This document shows positions 1 through 8,216 of a stretch of DNA of 34,915 nt, piece by piece. The notes beneath the pieces are model-generated. The model was not told the DNA's origin, searched no databases, and saw only the letters and a program-made list of their open reading frames with translations. A program made the translations under genes and the position numbers. The DNA lies in NCBI GenBank assembly GCA_012519815.1, contig JAAYPM010000022.1:1-34915 (forward strand). The letters are read 5' to 3'. This stretch comes from Bacteroidales bacterium. GTDB taxonomy: Bacteria > Bacteroidota > Bacteroidia > Bacteroidales > UBA1715. How positions within the stretch are numbered: the stretch's first letter is position 1; every line of letters starts with the position of its first letter.

Positions 1-66
1 ACAGGACTTGAACCTGTGACCCCCTGATTATGAGTCAGGTGCTCTAACCAGCTGAGCTATGGGCCC
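1..66 (-). tRNA. tRNA with CAT anticodon (elongator Met or Ile2), 3' end cut by window edge
   Basis: Read on the minus strand, the sequence begins with acceptor strand GGGCCCA, followed by a D arm with the usual AGCTCAG...GGTTAGAGCA pattern. The anticodon arm CCTGA-CTCATAA-TCAGG has CAT in the loop. The T arm ACAGG-TTCAAGT-CCTGT ends exactly at position 1, so the 3' acceptor strand and discriminator base lie outside the window. CAT is read either as elongator Met or, if C34 is modified to lysidine, as Ile (AUA codons); the variable loop resembles Met tRNA but I cannot settle this. It is not an initiator by D-arm pattern. Confidence 0.95.
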
Positions 67-92
67 TAATTACTATATGTAATTTGAGATTG

Positions 93-122
93 CAAAAATA
101 AATAAAAACTTGTATTTTACAA
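93..122 (-). promoter_or_regulatory. Bacteroidota-type promoter for the CAT tRNA
   Basis: On the minus strand TTG (122-120) is followed by 19 nt and TATTTTTG (100-93), matching the phylum consensus TTG-N19-21-TAnnTTTG. The predicted start lies about 20 nt before the mature tRNA 5' end at 66. The -33 element overlaps the hairpin annotated as the hisB terminator. Confidence 0.6.
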
Positions 123-123
123 G
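101..123 (-). terminator. Weak intrinsic terminator after hisB
   Basis: On the minus strand CTTGTA-AAA-TACAAG is followed by TTTTTATT. The stem is only 6 bp and AT-rich, but it sits about 50 nt past the hisB stop codon and has a U tract. It shares sequence with the tRNA promoter. Confidence 0.45.
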
Positions 124-171
124 AATGATATCAAAAAAAAGATAAGAAAATCACTACTCTTTTTTTATATG

Positions 172-1296
172 CTATAAAACGCCTTTTGTACTTGGTATTC
201 CAATATTAGAAAGATTGCGTGAAACTGCCATTTTTATAGCTTTTGCTGTTGCCTTAAAAATTGCTTCAATTTTATGGTGCTCGTTTTCGCCTTCTACTTT
301 AATATTCAGATTGCATTTTGAAGCATCTGAAAATGATTTAAAAAAGTGACTAATCATTTCGGTTGGTAAATCCCCTATCATTTCTCTTTTAAATTCTACA
401 TTCCACACAAACCAAGGTCTTCCTGAAAAATCAATTGCAACCTGTGCAAGCGAATCGTCCATTGGCAGTAAAAATCCGTATCGTTCAACACGATGTTTAT
501 TACCTAATGCTTTTAAAAAAGCCTCTCCAAGTGCTATGCCTGTATCTTCAATAGTATGATGTTCGTCAATATGCAAATCGCCATTAACCGATATTTTTAT
601 ATCACAATTTGAATGACGTGCCAATTGGTCTAACATATGATCAAAAAAACCTAAACCTGTAGATATTTCAGATTTCCCTGTGCCATCAATAGAAAGAAAC
701 ACATCAATTTTTGTTTCATTTGTATTACGAACAATATGAGCTGTACGTTTAGGAAATACAAGAAAATTAGAAATTTCATTCCAATCGCAACTCACACAAT
801 CACATAAAGATTGTAATTCAGAAGGAATAACAAGAGGCGTATCGCAAGGATGCACAACTATAGCACGTGTTCCTAAGTTTTTTGCTAGTTCAATATCAGT
901 AACTCTATCTCCTATTACAAAAGAATTTTCCAAGTCATAATCGCCAGTCATATATGATTGTAACAAAGCTGTGCCTGGTTTTCGGCTTGGTTTATTTTCA
1001 TGAGGAAACGAACTATCAATAATAACCTCAGAAAACTCAATTCCTTCATTTTTTAGGATTGTAAGCATGGTTGTATGCACAGGCCAAAACGTATGTTCTG
1101 GGAAGGAATCTGTTCCTAAACCATCTTGATTTGTTACCATTACAAGTTCATAGTCTGTATGTAAAACAATAGTTTTTAAAGCTGAAATAACATCTGGTAA
1201 AAATTCAAATTTTTCATACGAATCAACTTGAAAATCATCTTTTGGTTCAACTATAATGGTACCATCTCTATCTATAAAAATAACTTTTTTTGCCAT
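172..1296 (-). CDS. hisB: Bifunctional histidinol-phosphatase / imidazoleglycerol-phosphate dehydratase HisB
   Basis: This enzyme carries two non-consecutive steps of histidine synthesis: dehydration of imidazoleglycerol phosphate and dephosphorylation of histidinol phosphate, both cytosolic. The N-terminal half is a HAD phosphatase with the DRDGT motif; starting at MAKK rather than three codons upstream places the catalytic Asp pair at residues 9 and 11, as in E. coli HisB. The C-terminal half is an IGPD domain with metal-binding motifs FFDHMLDQLARH, EHHTIEDTG and EHHKIEAIFKA. The length of about 374 residues fits the bifunctional form. It lies 21 bp downstream of the glutaminyl cyclase gene and is probably cotranscribed with it. 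No other his gene is in view, so it appears detached from a his operon. Confidence 0.97.
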   Translation of the reverse strand: MAKKVIFIDRDGTIIVEPKDDFQVDSYEKFEFLPDVISALKTIVLHTDYELVMVTNQDGLGTDSFPEHTFWPVHTTMLTILKNEGIEFSEVIIDSSFPHENKPSRKPGTALLQSYMTGDYDLENSFVIGDRVTDIELAKNLGTRAIVVHPCDTPLVIPSELQSLCDCVSCDWNEISNFLVFPKRTAHIVRNTNETKIDVFLSIDGTGKSEISTGLGFFDHMLDQLARHSNCDIKISVNGDLHIDEHHTIEDTGIALGEAFLKALGNKHRVERYGFLLPMDDSLAQVAIDFSGRPWFVWNVEFKREMIGDLPTEMISHFFKSFSDASKCNLNIKVEGENEHHKIEAIFKATAKAIKMAVSRNLSNIGIPSTKGVL

Positions 1297-1317
1297 AACA
1301 TGCACAGGATTATAATT

Positions 1318-2376
1318 TTAAAATTTTACTTCAAATAATTTTGGCCAATTTTTGCCAGTAACAAATATACGATTATTCTCTTTGTCGTATGCAATTCCAT
1401 TTAACACATCAATTTCATCATGATGATACTGCGGTGGCAATAATGCCGAAAGTGAAATTCGTTGATGTATTTTTCCTGTTTTAGGGTCAATTTTCACAAT
1501 ATCATCGGTAGTGTAAATATTTGCATACAAAAAGCCGTCAATATACTCCAATTCATTTAGTTGTCGTACGGGACCTTGATTATCATACACAGGAATTTGA
1601 GTGACTTTTGTAAAATGTGGTAATGAATAAAAATACAAATATTCAGAGCCGTCGGTCATAATAAGAAATTCTCCGTCATACGCAAGTCCCCAGCCTTCTG
1701 TAGGATAAGAAAATTGTCCAATTTCAGACAAATCATGTTTTGAATACATAAATCCTTTTTGTGATTTCCACGTAAGTTGAAATATTGTATCGCCCACCAA
1801 TGTAAGTCCCTCACCAAAAACAGTTTCGGGTAATTTTTTTGATTGCAACACATTTCCTGTATTCAAATCAACTTTTCTTATTGTTGACTCTCCGTAAAGC
1901 CCTGTACTTTCATACAAAATGCCATCATGATATTCTAAACCTTGTGTATAAGCTGTTATATCATGATTAAATGCTTTTATGTTTGAAACCTGTGTTTGTG
2001 TTGGAATTATATCAGAAAGCAAGGTAACATACACCGTGTGTTGTTCAACAACGCCATCATAAAACAATGAACACAGCACAGTTTGGCTGCCAAGAATGTT
2101 GGTAGGCATAGTAACCGCAAAGTCATTTGTATTGGTATAGGTGACTAAAAGAGGTTGTTTGCCAATATATGCAACAATAGAATCTGCTTGTTTTTTTGAA
2201 TTATACGTAAATTCCATAGCAGAACCCGCAGAAACTCGAGTGCTACCTTTTGTGGGTGATACAACAAACACTTTTTCCTGTGTTTTTGTTGTTTGATTAC
2301 ATGAAATAAAAAACACACAAATACATTGCATGCTACATAAAAAAAATAGTTTCGTTAAAAAATCACACAATTTCAT
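1318..2376 (-). CDS. Glutaminyl-peptide cyclotransferase (plant/bacterial beta-propeller type), lipoprotein
   Basis: This enzyme converts N-terminal glutamine of exported proteins to pyroglutamate. The first 26 residues form a lipoprotein signal (hydrophobic stretch ending in lipobox FISC, Cys26), so the enzyme should be membrane-anchored and face the periplasm. Residues of about 35-120 look like an Ig-like beta domain. The rest matches the PF05096-type propeller, with the characteristic FNHDITAYTQGLEY and LYESTGLYGESTIRKVDL segments and a DVLNGIAYD motif near the C-terminus. It is unrelated in fold to the M28-type cyclases that other Bacteroidota use. Its likely substrates are encoded nearby: six proteins in this window have Gln just after the predicted signal peptidase I site. 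A minus-strand promoter element lies upstream at 2407-2414. Confidence 0.9.
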   Translation of the reverse strand: MKLCDFLTKLFFLCSMQCICVFFISCNQTTKTQEKVFVVSPTKGSTRVSAGSAMEFTYNSKKQADSIVAYIGKQPLLVTYTNTNDFAVTMPTNILGSQTVLCSLFYDGVVEQHTVYVTLLSDIIPTQTQVSNIKAFNHDITAYTQGLEYHDGILYESTGLYGESTIRKVDLNTGNVLQSKKLPETVFGEGLTLVGDTIFQLTWKSQKGFMYSKHDLSEIGQFSYPTEGWGLAYDGEFLIMTDGSEYLYFYSLPHFTKVTQIPVYDNQGPVRQLNELEYIDGFLYANIYTTDDIVKIDPKTGKIHQRISLSALLPPQYHHDEIDVLNGIAYDKENNRIFVTGKNWPKLFEVKF

Positions 2377-2406
2377 ATATTAATTGTTTTTGTTTGCATT
2401 GAATAA

Positions 2407-2414
2407 CAAATATA
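2407..2414 (-). promoter_or_regulatory. TATATTTG -7 element upstream of glutaminyl cyclase
   Basis: The minus strand reads TATATTTG about 31 nt before the start codon, matching TAnnTTTG. No clear TTG is found at the expected -33 distance, so the call rests on one element. The rest of the 199-base divergent gap up to 2575 shows only AT-rich sequence. Confidence 0.4.
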
Positions 2415-2544
2415 GAAAAAACTATGTATTATGTACGATTTAAACAGCTATTCATACAAAGAATAATTTTAAAAGAATGTTATTTCACAAACAAAAAATG
2501 TAAGACTTATTTCTTGTTTTACACTAAACATATATAAAAAATTT

Positions 2545-2552
2545 TACCTTTG
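2545..2552 (+). promoter_or_regulatory. TACCTTTG -7 element upstream of sufE
   Basis: TACCTTTG fits TAnnTTTG and lies 24 nt before the sufE ATG. The nearest TTG (2514-2516) is 28 nt upstream, further than the usual 19-21, so the -33 element is uncertain. Confidence 0.4.
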
Positions 2553-2575
2553 TTACGAATTTAAAATTCAAAAAA

Positions 2576-3001
2576 ATGACGATACAAGAAATACAAGATA
2601 CTATTATTGAAGAGTTTCGCATTTTTGATGATTGGCTTGATAAATATCAATATATTATTGACATAAGCAAAGAACTTCCATTAATTGACAGCGAATACAA
2701 ACAAGAAAAATATCTTATAAAAGGCTGTCAATCACAGGTGTGGCTTTTTGCTGAATTACATAACAACAAAATTATATATAAAGCCGATAGCGATGCTATT
2801 GTTACAAAAGGCATTATTGCTCTTTTAATTAGAGTACTTTCTCATCGCTCACCCGAAGAAATAATGAATGTTGATTTGTATTTTATTAAAGAAATTGGAT
2901 TACAAGAAAATCTATCGCCTACTCGTTCAAACGGGTTGCTTGCAATGATAAAACAAATGAAATTATATGCAATAGCATTTAATCATACTTTAGAAAAATA
3001 A
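2576..3001 (+). CDS. sufE: SufE sulfur-acceptor protein for Fe-S cluster assembly
   Basis: SufE accepts persulfide sulfur from the cysteine desulfurase SufS and passes it to the SufBCD scaffold in the cytosol. The 141-residue product has the family length and the active-site loop IKGCQSQVW with Cys51, the same position as in E. coli SufE. The flanking acidic and hydrophobic pattern (DWLDKYQYIIDISKELP) is also typical. It is the first gene of a tightly packed plus-strand run; the next start codon follows its stop by one base. sufBCDS are not in the window and must lie elsewhere. Confidence 0.95.
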   Translation: MTIQEIQDTIIEEFRIFDDWLDKYQYIIDISKELPLIDSEYKQEKYLIKGCQSQVWLFAELHNNKIIYKADSDAIVTKGIIALLIRVLSHRSPEEIMNVDLYFIKEIGLQENLSPTRSNGLLAMIKQMKLYAIAFNHTLEK

Positions 3002-3002
3002 T

Positions 3003-3320
3003 ATGAGCACAGATAATAAAAACATTGAACAAGAAATAATTCAGACTCTTTCAACAATATATGACCCTGAAATACCGGTAAACATATATGATTTAGGATT
3101 AATTTACTCTATTTCAATCGACAAACTTCCGCAAGTTACTATTCTTATGACACTTACATCGCCAAATTGTCCAATGACAGATGTTATAGTGTATCAAATT
3201 GAAAACAGATTAAAATTAATTGAAGGCATTGATGAAGTTTTTGTTGAAATCACTTTTGATCCACTGTGGGATAAGGACATGATAAGTGAAGAGGGCAAAT
3301 TACATTTAGGGTTTTTATAA
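3003..3320 (+). CDS. DUF59/MIP18-family Fe-S maturation protein (SufT-like)
   Basis: This 105-residue protein belongs to the DUF59 family, whose members (SufT, the PaaD-like domain, eukaryotic CIA2/MIP18) help mature or maintain Fe-S proteins. Visible hallmarks are YDPEIPVNIYDLGLIY (residues 20-35) and TSPNCPMTD with the conserved Cys56. The C-terminal part VEITFDPLWDKDMISEEGK is also family-typical. It begins one base after the sufE stop codon and is probably translationally coupled to it. SufT proteins generally act with the SUF machinery, which the gene order supports; the exact client proteins are unknown. Confidence 0.92.
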   Translation: MSTDNKNIEQEIIQTLSTIYDPEIPVNIYDLGLIYSISIDKLPQVTILMTLTSPNCPMTDVIVYQIENRLKLIEGIDEVFVEITFDPLWDKDMISEEGKLHLGFL

Positions 3321-3330
3321 ACAATCATAT

Positions 3331-4449
3331 ATGAATCATTCTATTCAAATGGTCGATCTATATGGTCAATATGTACGAATCAAATCAGAAATTGATGATG
3401 CAATAGCATCGGTAATTACAAATACTACATTTATAAACGGACCTGAAGTTAGTGCTTTTCAAAAGGATCTTGAAAATTATTTACATGTTTCACACGCTAT
3501 ACCTTGTGCAAATGGAACCGATGCTCTTACTATTGCATTATGGGCTTTAGATTTAGAACCTGGTAGTGAGGTGATTACTACCGATTTTACATTTATTGCT
3601 ACCGCTGAAGCAATTGCACGAGTTGGATTGGTTCCTGTGCTTGTTGACGTGCATCCAGAAACATTTAATATTGACACACAGGCAATAAAACAGGCTATTA
3701 CTCCAAAAACAAGAGCTATTATGCCAGTACATTTATTTGGACAAGCAGCTGATATGGATGAAATTATGCATATTGCACAACAACATAATTTATATGTAAT
3801 AGAAGATGCAGCTCAATGTTTTGGTGCCGAATATTATTCAAAAAACGGCACAAAAAAACTATGCAGCATTGGTGATATTGCATGTACATCATTTTTTCCA
3901 TCAAAAAATTTAGGTTGCTTTGGCGATGGTGGCGCACTGTTCACAAACAATGCAGAACTTGCAACAAAAATAAGACTCATAGCAAATCACGGGTCTTTAA
4001 AAAAATATTATCATACAACTATTGGGGTAAATTCTCGTCTTGATTCTATACAAGCAGCTATTTTACGCGTAAAATTGCGATATATAGATTCATACAACGC
4101 TGCTCGTCAAAAAGCAGCATCTTTATATACAAAATTTTTACGTGATATTCCGTGGATACAAACACCTATAACGAATGCTCAATCGAATCATGTGTTTCAT
4201 CAATACACAATCACACTTAAAAACACATCAAATAAAGAACTTCAAGACTATTTAAAACAACATAATATTCCAAGCATGATTTATTATCCTGTTCCAATGC
4301 ATAAACAAGAAGCTTTGCAACAATTTGCACCACAATCATGTCTGGTTTCAGAAAGGCTTTCAAAATCGGTCGTAAGTTTACCTATGCACACCGAACTTAC
4401 CGAAGAACAAATCATATATATTTGTAATACCATTCGGTCATTTAAATAA
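3331..4449 (+). CDS. DegT/DnrJ/EryC1/StrS-family PLP sugar aminotransferase (WbpE-like)
   Basis: This is a fold-type I PLP aminotransferase acting on nucleotide-linked keto-sugars. The 372-residue length is standard. It shows [10 protein letters not shown] (phosphate-binding region, about 61-70), [11 protein letters not shown] with the cofactor Asp159, and [15 protein letters not shown] with the Schiff-base Lys192. The adjacent gene encodes a WbpD-type N-acetyltransferase, which suggests the pair makes a 2,3-diacetamido-type sugar nucleotide for a surface polysaccharide; the 3-keto-hexuronate substrate is inferred from that pairing only. The WbpA/WbpB-type dehydrogenases are not here. It follows the DUF59 gene by 10 bp and is probably in the same transcript. 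Confidence 0.9.
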   Translation: MNHSIQMVDLYGQYVRIKSEIDDAIASVITNTTFINGPEVSAFQKDLENYLHVSHAIPCANGTDALTIALWALDLEPGSEVITTDFTFIATAEAIARVGLVPVLVDVHPETFNIDTQAIKQAITPKTRAIMPVHLFGQAADMDEIMHIAQQHNLYVIEDAAQCFGAEYYSKNGTKKLCSIGDIACTSFFPSKNLGCFGDGGALFTNNAELATKIRLIANHGSLKKYYHTTIGVNSRLDSIQAAILRVKLRYIDSYNAARQKAASLYTKFLRDIPWIQTPITNAQSNHVFHQYTITLKNTSNKELQDYLKQHNIPSMIYYPVPMHKQEALQQFAPQSCLVSERLSKSVVSLPMHTELTEEQIIYICNTIRSFK

Positions 4450-4456
4450 TTCTACA

Positions 4457-5041
4457 ATGAGCAGTACTTTTTTTGCACACGAAACAGCAGTAATCGACGA
4501 AAATTGCACAATTGGAAGCGGAACAAAAATTTGGCATTTTTCACATATTATGTCACATTGTATAATTGGCGAACGATGTAATATTGGTCAAAATGTTGTA
4601 GTTTGCCCCAAAGTAGTGCTTGGCACGAATGTAAAAATTCAAAATAACGTATCGGTTTATACAGGAGTGGTATGCGAAGACGATGTTTTTCTTGGTCCTT
4701 CCATGGTTTTTACCAATATTTTAAATCCTCGCAGCGCAATAGTTAGGAAAGAACACTATGTAAAAACACTTGTACAAAAAGGAGCTACAATTGGAGCAAA
4801 TGCTACCATTGTATGTGGCATAACTATAGGAAAATACGCTTTAATTGGTGCTGGAGCTGTAGTAACAAAAGATGTAAAACCATATGCTTTAATTGTAGGA
4901 AATCCCGGAAAACAAATAGGTTGGGTAAGCGAATACGGACACACGCTCAAATTTAACTCAAAAAACGAAGCGGTTTGTAAAGAAAGTGGCACCGCATATA
5001 TACTTGATACAAAAACAGATACTATTAGAGAGAAAAACTAA
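4457..5041 (+). CDS. Hexapeptide-repeat acyltransferase, WbpD/WlbB-type N-acetyltransferase
   Basis: This is a left-handed beta-helix acetyl-CoA-dependent transferase of 194 residues. Repeated hexad turns occupy roughly residues 10-155. The signature segments [20 protein letters not shown] and [32 protein letters not shown] are those of UDP-3-amino-sugar N-acetyltransferases such as WbpD. It probably acetylates the 3-amino product of the preceding aminotransferase, 7 bp upstream. The C-terminal 40 residues include a short Cys-containing tail. Its stop codon abuts the stop of the opposing lipoprotein gene with no gap. Substrate assignment is by homology and context, not by direct evidence. Confidence 0.88.
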   Translation: MSSTFFAHETAVIDENCTIGSGTKIWHFSHIMSHCIIGERCNIGQNVVVCPKVVLGTNVKIQNNVSVYTGVVCEDDVFLGPSMVFTNILNPRSAIVRKEHYVKTLVQKGATIGANATIVCGITIGKYALIGAGAVVTKDVKPYALIVGNPGKQIGWVSEYGHTLKFNSKNEAVCKESGTAYILDTKTDTIREKN

Positions 5042-5617
5042 TTACCATTTTTTTATCACCTCATCAAACTGCAAACGTTTAAAATCAGTTAACAGATTCA
5101 AATTATCTATTTTTCCAGAAAACACATATATTTCCCCCGCTTCTAATCTATATTCTGGATTACCACCAATACCACCTCCTACAGATAAACGAGAATCATC
5201 TGAGTCAAAGGCAGACAAACTTGTATAAGGACCATGTAAACCGCTATTATCAAGAGCTTTTACACGTGCTTCTATAAATAACTGATTAAATGTTGCTCCC
5301 ACAACCCACACATTTTCAATGTGAATTTTATCAAGATTTTCGGTTTGAGTAAATGGTATAAAAAGCGTATCTGTAATAGAAATAAAAAATTGCGAAAGAA
5401 TACTATCAGCATTTTTTCTTTGGTCTCGAATAGAATCATTCAATTGCAAAAAAAGCTGAATATTAGTAGGGTCAATTTTTGATTCAAATTCTTTTATTTT
5501 TAATGAATATTCATTTGCAACTTGTGCTATATGATTTATTGTTACTTTTTTTGTTTGTGTAGTACACGAAAACAAACTACTAAAAATTAAAAACAATATT
5601 AAAATTCGTTGTGTCAT
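5042..5617 (-). CDS. Unknown lipoprotein
   Basis: I do not recognise the family. The 191-residue product starts with a lipoprotein signal (lipobox LFSC, Cys18), followed by a likely helical segment (residues about 25-85, rich in K, E, Q and N) and a beta-rich C-terminal part with VGGGIGGNPEYRLEAGEIYVFSGKIDNL. It lies 7 bp downstream of proC and is probably cotranscribed with it. The antiparallel ORF at 4986-5228 is its shadow. The second half, where the protein speaks of no known motif, could be a small beta-barrel or sandwich, but that is a guess from composition. Confidence 0.75.
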   Translation of the reverse strand: MTQRILILFLIFSSLFSCTTQTKKVTINHIAQVANEYSLKIKEFESKIDPTNIQLFLQLNDSIRDQRKNADSILSQFFISITDTLFIPFTQTENLDKIHIENVWVVGATFNQLFIEARVKALDNSGLHGPYTSLSAFDSDDSRLSVGGGIGGNPEYRLEAGEIYVFSGKIDNLNLLTDFKRLQFDEVIKKW

Positions 5618-5624
5618 AATACTA

Positions 5625-6425
5625 TTATTTTTTTGTTGCTTTTAAATATGATTCAACAATTCCTTTAATAAATGCTGAACTAAAACCATTATGTTCCATT
5701 TCATTAAGTCCTGCAATAGTAACTCCATGTGGTGTTGTTACTTTATCAATTTCATCTTCGGGGTGCGTATGAAGTTGCAAAAGTAATTCGGCAGCACCTT
5801 TTGCAGTTTGTGCGGCAATAAGTTGTGCATCTTCAGCATGAAATCCAATTTGTGTTCCACCTTGAGAAGCTGCTCGTATAGCACGTAAAAAAAAGGCAAT
5901 TCCACATGAGCCAAGTGCAGTTGCCGAAGTAATTAAAGGCTCATCTATTACTAATGTTTTTCCTAATGCATTAAAAAGAGAAATAATATCTTCAAAATCT
6001 TGACAATCTTTTTTGTTTGATGCAATACACGTCATTGATTCTCTAATTTTAATTGCAGTGTTTGGCATTGCTCGTGCTATGCAAATATCTTGAGATATAA
6101 TTTCAGAAATTTCAGAAATAAAAACGCCAGTTACTATAGAAATAATCACATGATTTGAAGTAATAGATGGTGCAATATCACGTAAAATTGCATGAGCCAA
6201 TTGCGGTAAAACGGCAATAAAAACAATTCGCGATGATGCAACAGCTTTTTTATTATCATCGGTAAAAGAAAAGCCATTTTCATGTAAATCCTTAGGCAAA
6301 TCAGAGGTGTTTCTTGTAATTATAATTTGTTGCGGTTCATAAACATGTGAAGCAACAAGTCCTTGTGCAATAGACATTCCTATATTTCCACCACCTATAA
6401 TTGCAATTTTTTCTGACACATTCAT
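5625..6425 (-). CDS. proC: Pyrroline-5-carboxylate reductase ProC
   Basis: ProC catalyses the last step of proline synthesis, reducing 1-pyrroline-5-carboxylate with NAD(P)H in the cytosol. The 266-residue length is typical. The N-terminal Rossmann motif IAIIGGGNIGMSIAQGL is present, as are the NTAIKIRESMT segment after the ARAMP stretch and the C-terminal dimerisation/active region ATALGSCGIAFFLRAI and TTPHGVTIAGLNEME. The usual SPGG is replaced here by TPHG, a minor variant. It is followed closely by the unknown lipoprotein gene, and the upstream GH3-type gene ends 86 bp away on the same strand. Confidence 0.95.
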   Translation of the reverse strand: MNVSEKIAIIGGGNIGMSIAQGLVASHVYEPQQIIITRNTSDLPKDLHENGFSFTDDNKKAVASSRIVFIAVLPQLAHAILRDIAPSITSNHVIISIVTGVFISEISEIISQDICIARAMPNTAIKIRESMTCIASNKKDCQDFEDIISLFNALGKTLVIDEPLITSATALGSCGIAFFLRAIRAASQGGTQIGFHAEDAQLIAAQTAKGAAELLLQLHTHPEDEIDKVTTPHGVTIAGLNEMEHNGFSSAFIKGIVESYLKATKK

Positions 6426-6511
6426 ATTTCTATTTTTATGTATTCTGCAAGGTACATTTTTTTATTATTTATTTATAATAAGATTTCATTTTTCTCTATA
6501 AAAAAATAATT

Positions 6512-8026
6512 TTATATATTTTGATACAAAAGAATATCATCAATATACTCTCGTGTATTTGATAATCGAGGGACTTTATGCTGCCCGCCTAATTTTCCTT
6601 TTGCTTTAAGCCATGCATAAAATGTTCCTTCAACAACAGATTTTACAATTGGAGGTGCAAGCGTTATATTTTTATATCGTTTTGCTTCATAATCAGAATT
6701 TACATCTTTTAGTTTTTCATCTAATAGTTCCACAAACAACTGCATATCAGATGGTTCTTGTTCAAATTCCACTAACCATTCATGTGCTCCTTTTGTAGTT
6801 TCCGACATGTAAATAGGGGCTGCGGTGTATTCTCTTATTTTGGCATTTGTTTGCATACACGCCTCTGCAAGTGCTTTTTCGGCATTATCAATAATTAATT
6901 CTTCGCCAAACGCATTTATAAAATGCTTAATACGTCCAGTAATTTTAATTTTATAAGGATATTTTGAAGTAAATTCAACAGTATCACCAATTATATATCG
7001 CCACAAACCAGAATTTGTAGAAATTACAATTGCATAATTTTTACCTAATTCAACATCTGTTAAAATTAAAGTTGGTGGATTTTCATCATGAATATTTTCA
7101 ATTGGAATAAATTCATAAAACACTCCTACATCAAGCATAAGGAGCATATCATTTGTTGAAGGGTTATCTTGAATTGCAAAAAAACCTTCGGAAGCATTAT
7201 ATACTTCCATATATCGCATAGTTTCTTTTGGTATTAAACTCTGAAACTGCTCTCTATAAGGAGTAAAACTCACGCCTCCATGTATAAACAATTCTAAATT
7301 AGGCCAAATTTCTAAAATATTTGTTTTGCCTTGCATTTCGAGAATTTTTTTTATCAAAACCATTGTCCACGAAGGCACACCAGCAAGGCTCACAACATTT
7401 TCTTCACTGGTAATTTGTGCAATTTTTTCTATTTTTTCTTCCCATTCGTCCATAAGTGCAACAGAAATTTCGGGAGTTCGATAAAAATGTGCCCAAAACG
7501 GTAAATTTTGTATTAAAATTGCCGACAAATCTCCAAAATAAGAATCCATTGAATATTTACTAATTTGATGGCTTCCTCCAAGTGCAAGACTTTTACCTTT
7601 CCACATATTTGAATCAGGATACATATGGTTATAAATAAGCACCGAATCTCGTCCTCCTCGGAAATGGCAATTTTCAAGAGATTCTTTACTTACGGGAATA
7701 AACTTACTTTTATCATTTGTTGTTCCACTACTTTTTGCGAACCATTTTATAGGCGTGTGCCACAACACGTCTTGTTCTCCATTTCTAATACGTTCAATAT
7801 ATGGTTGTATATCTTCGTAATGATTTAATGGCACTTGTTTTTGAAAATCTTCGACACTTGTTATTGCGGCATACTTACATTTTTTTCCCCATACCGTTTC
7901 TTTCGCATCACTTATAAGTTGAAACAAAAGTTCATTTTGAATATCCTGCGGGTAGGTTTTATACCAATTAATTTGCTGCAATCGTTTTACAGAAACCCAA
8001 GATAGAATAGAATTAAGCAAAGGCAT
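6512..8026 (-). CDS. GH3-family (auxin-responsive promoter GH3-like) adenylating enzyme
   Basis: This 504-residue protein belongs to the GH3 acyl-acid amidosynthetase family of the ANL (adenylate-forming) superfamily. Plant members conjugate carboxylic acids such as auxin or jasmonate to amino acids after adenylation; bacterial members are common in Bacteroidota and mostly uncharacterised. The phosphate-binding loop SSGTTNDKSKF is at about 99-109. Further family motifs are EVYNASEGFFAIQD (about 275-290), the ANL core GLWRYIIGDTVEFTS and KITGRIKHFINAFGEEL. Substrates cannot be inferred. A possible -7 element TATTTTTG lies on the minus strand at 8053-8046, 20 nt upstream of the start, without a clear -33 element. 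Confidence 0.88.
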   Translation of the reverse strand: MPLLNSILSWVSVKRLQQINWYKTYPQDIQNELLFQLISDAKETVWGKKCKYAAITSVEDFQKQVPLNHYEDIQPYIERIRNGEQDVLWHTPIKWFAKSSGTTNDKSKFIPVSKESLENCHFRGGRDSVLIYNHMYPDSNMWKGKSLALGGSHQISKYSMDSYFGDLSAILIQNLPFWAHFYRTPEISVALMDEWEEKIEKIAQITSEENVVSLAGVPSWTMVLIKKILEMQGKTNILEIWPNLELFIHGGVSFTPYREQFQSLIPKETMRYMEVYNASEGFFAIQDNPSTNDMLLMLDVGVFYEFIPIENIHDENPPTLILTDVELGKNYAIVISTNSGLWRYIIGDTVEFTSKYPYKIKITGRIKHFINAFGEELIIDNAEKALAEACMQTNAKIREYTAAPIYMSETTKGAHEWLVEFEQEPSDMQLFVELLDEKLKDVNSDYEAKRYKNITLAPPIVKSVVEGTFYAWLKAKGKLGGQHKVPRLSNTREYIDDILLYQNI

Positions 8027-8150
8027 AACGTTACTATAATAATATCAAAAATACAAAAATTATCGATTATGATATTCTATTTTAAGAACAAAATATTAGA
8101 TATTATACAAAGTACACAATGTATAATATAATTTATCACATTGTTGCAAT

Positions 8151-8184
8151 AAAAAAAGCCCTGCATAAAATATGCAAGGCTTTT
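8151..8184 (-). terminator. Intrinsic terminator of the T9SS cargo gene
   Basis: On the minus strand the stem AAAAGCC-T-TGCATA pairs with TATGCA-G-GGCTTTT (one internal mismatch) around loop TTT, followed by a run of T. It sits about 33 nt past the stop codon at 8217. Confidence 0.85.
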
Positions 8185-8216
8185 AATACTGTATGTTATA
8201 ATAGTTACTTAAAAAA

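Noticed and set aside
2511-2552. Full promoter TTG plus TACCTTTG for sufE
   Set aside because: The only TTG is 28 nt from the -7 element, beyond normal spacing; only the -7 element is kept.
4986-5228. 80-codon plus-strand ORF across the acetyltransferase and lipoprotein boundary
   Set aside because: It overlaps two well-supported genes on either side and its composition is that of the antisense lipoprotein frame.
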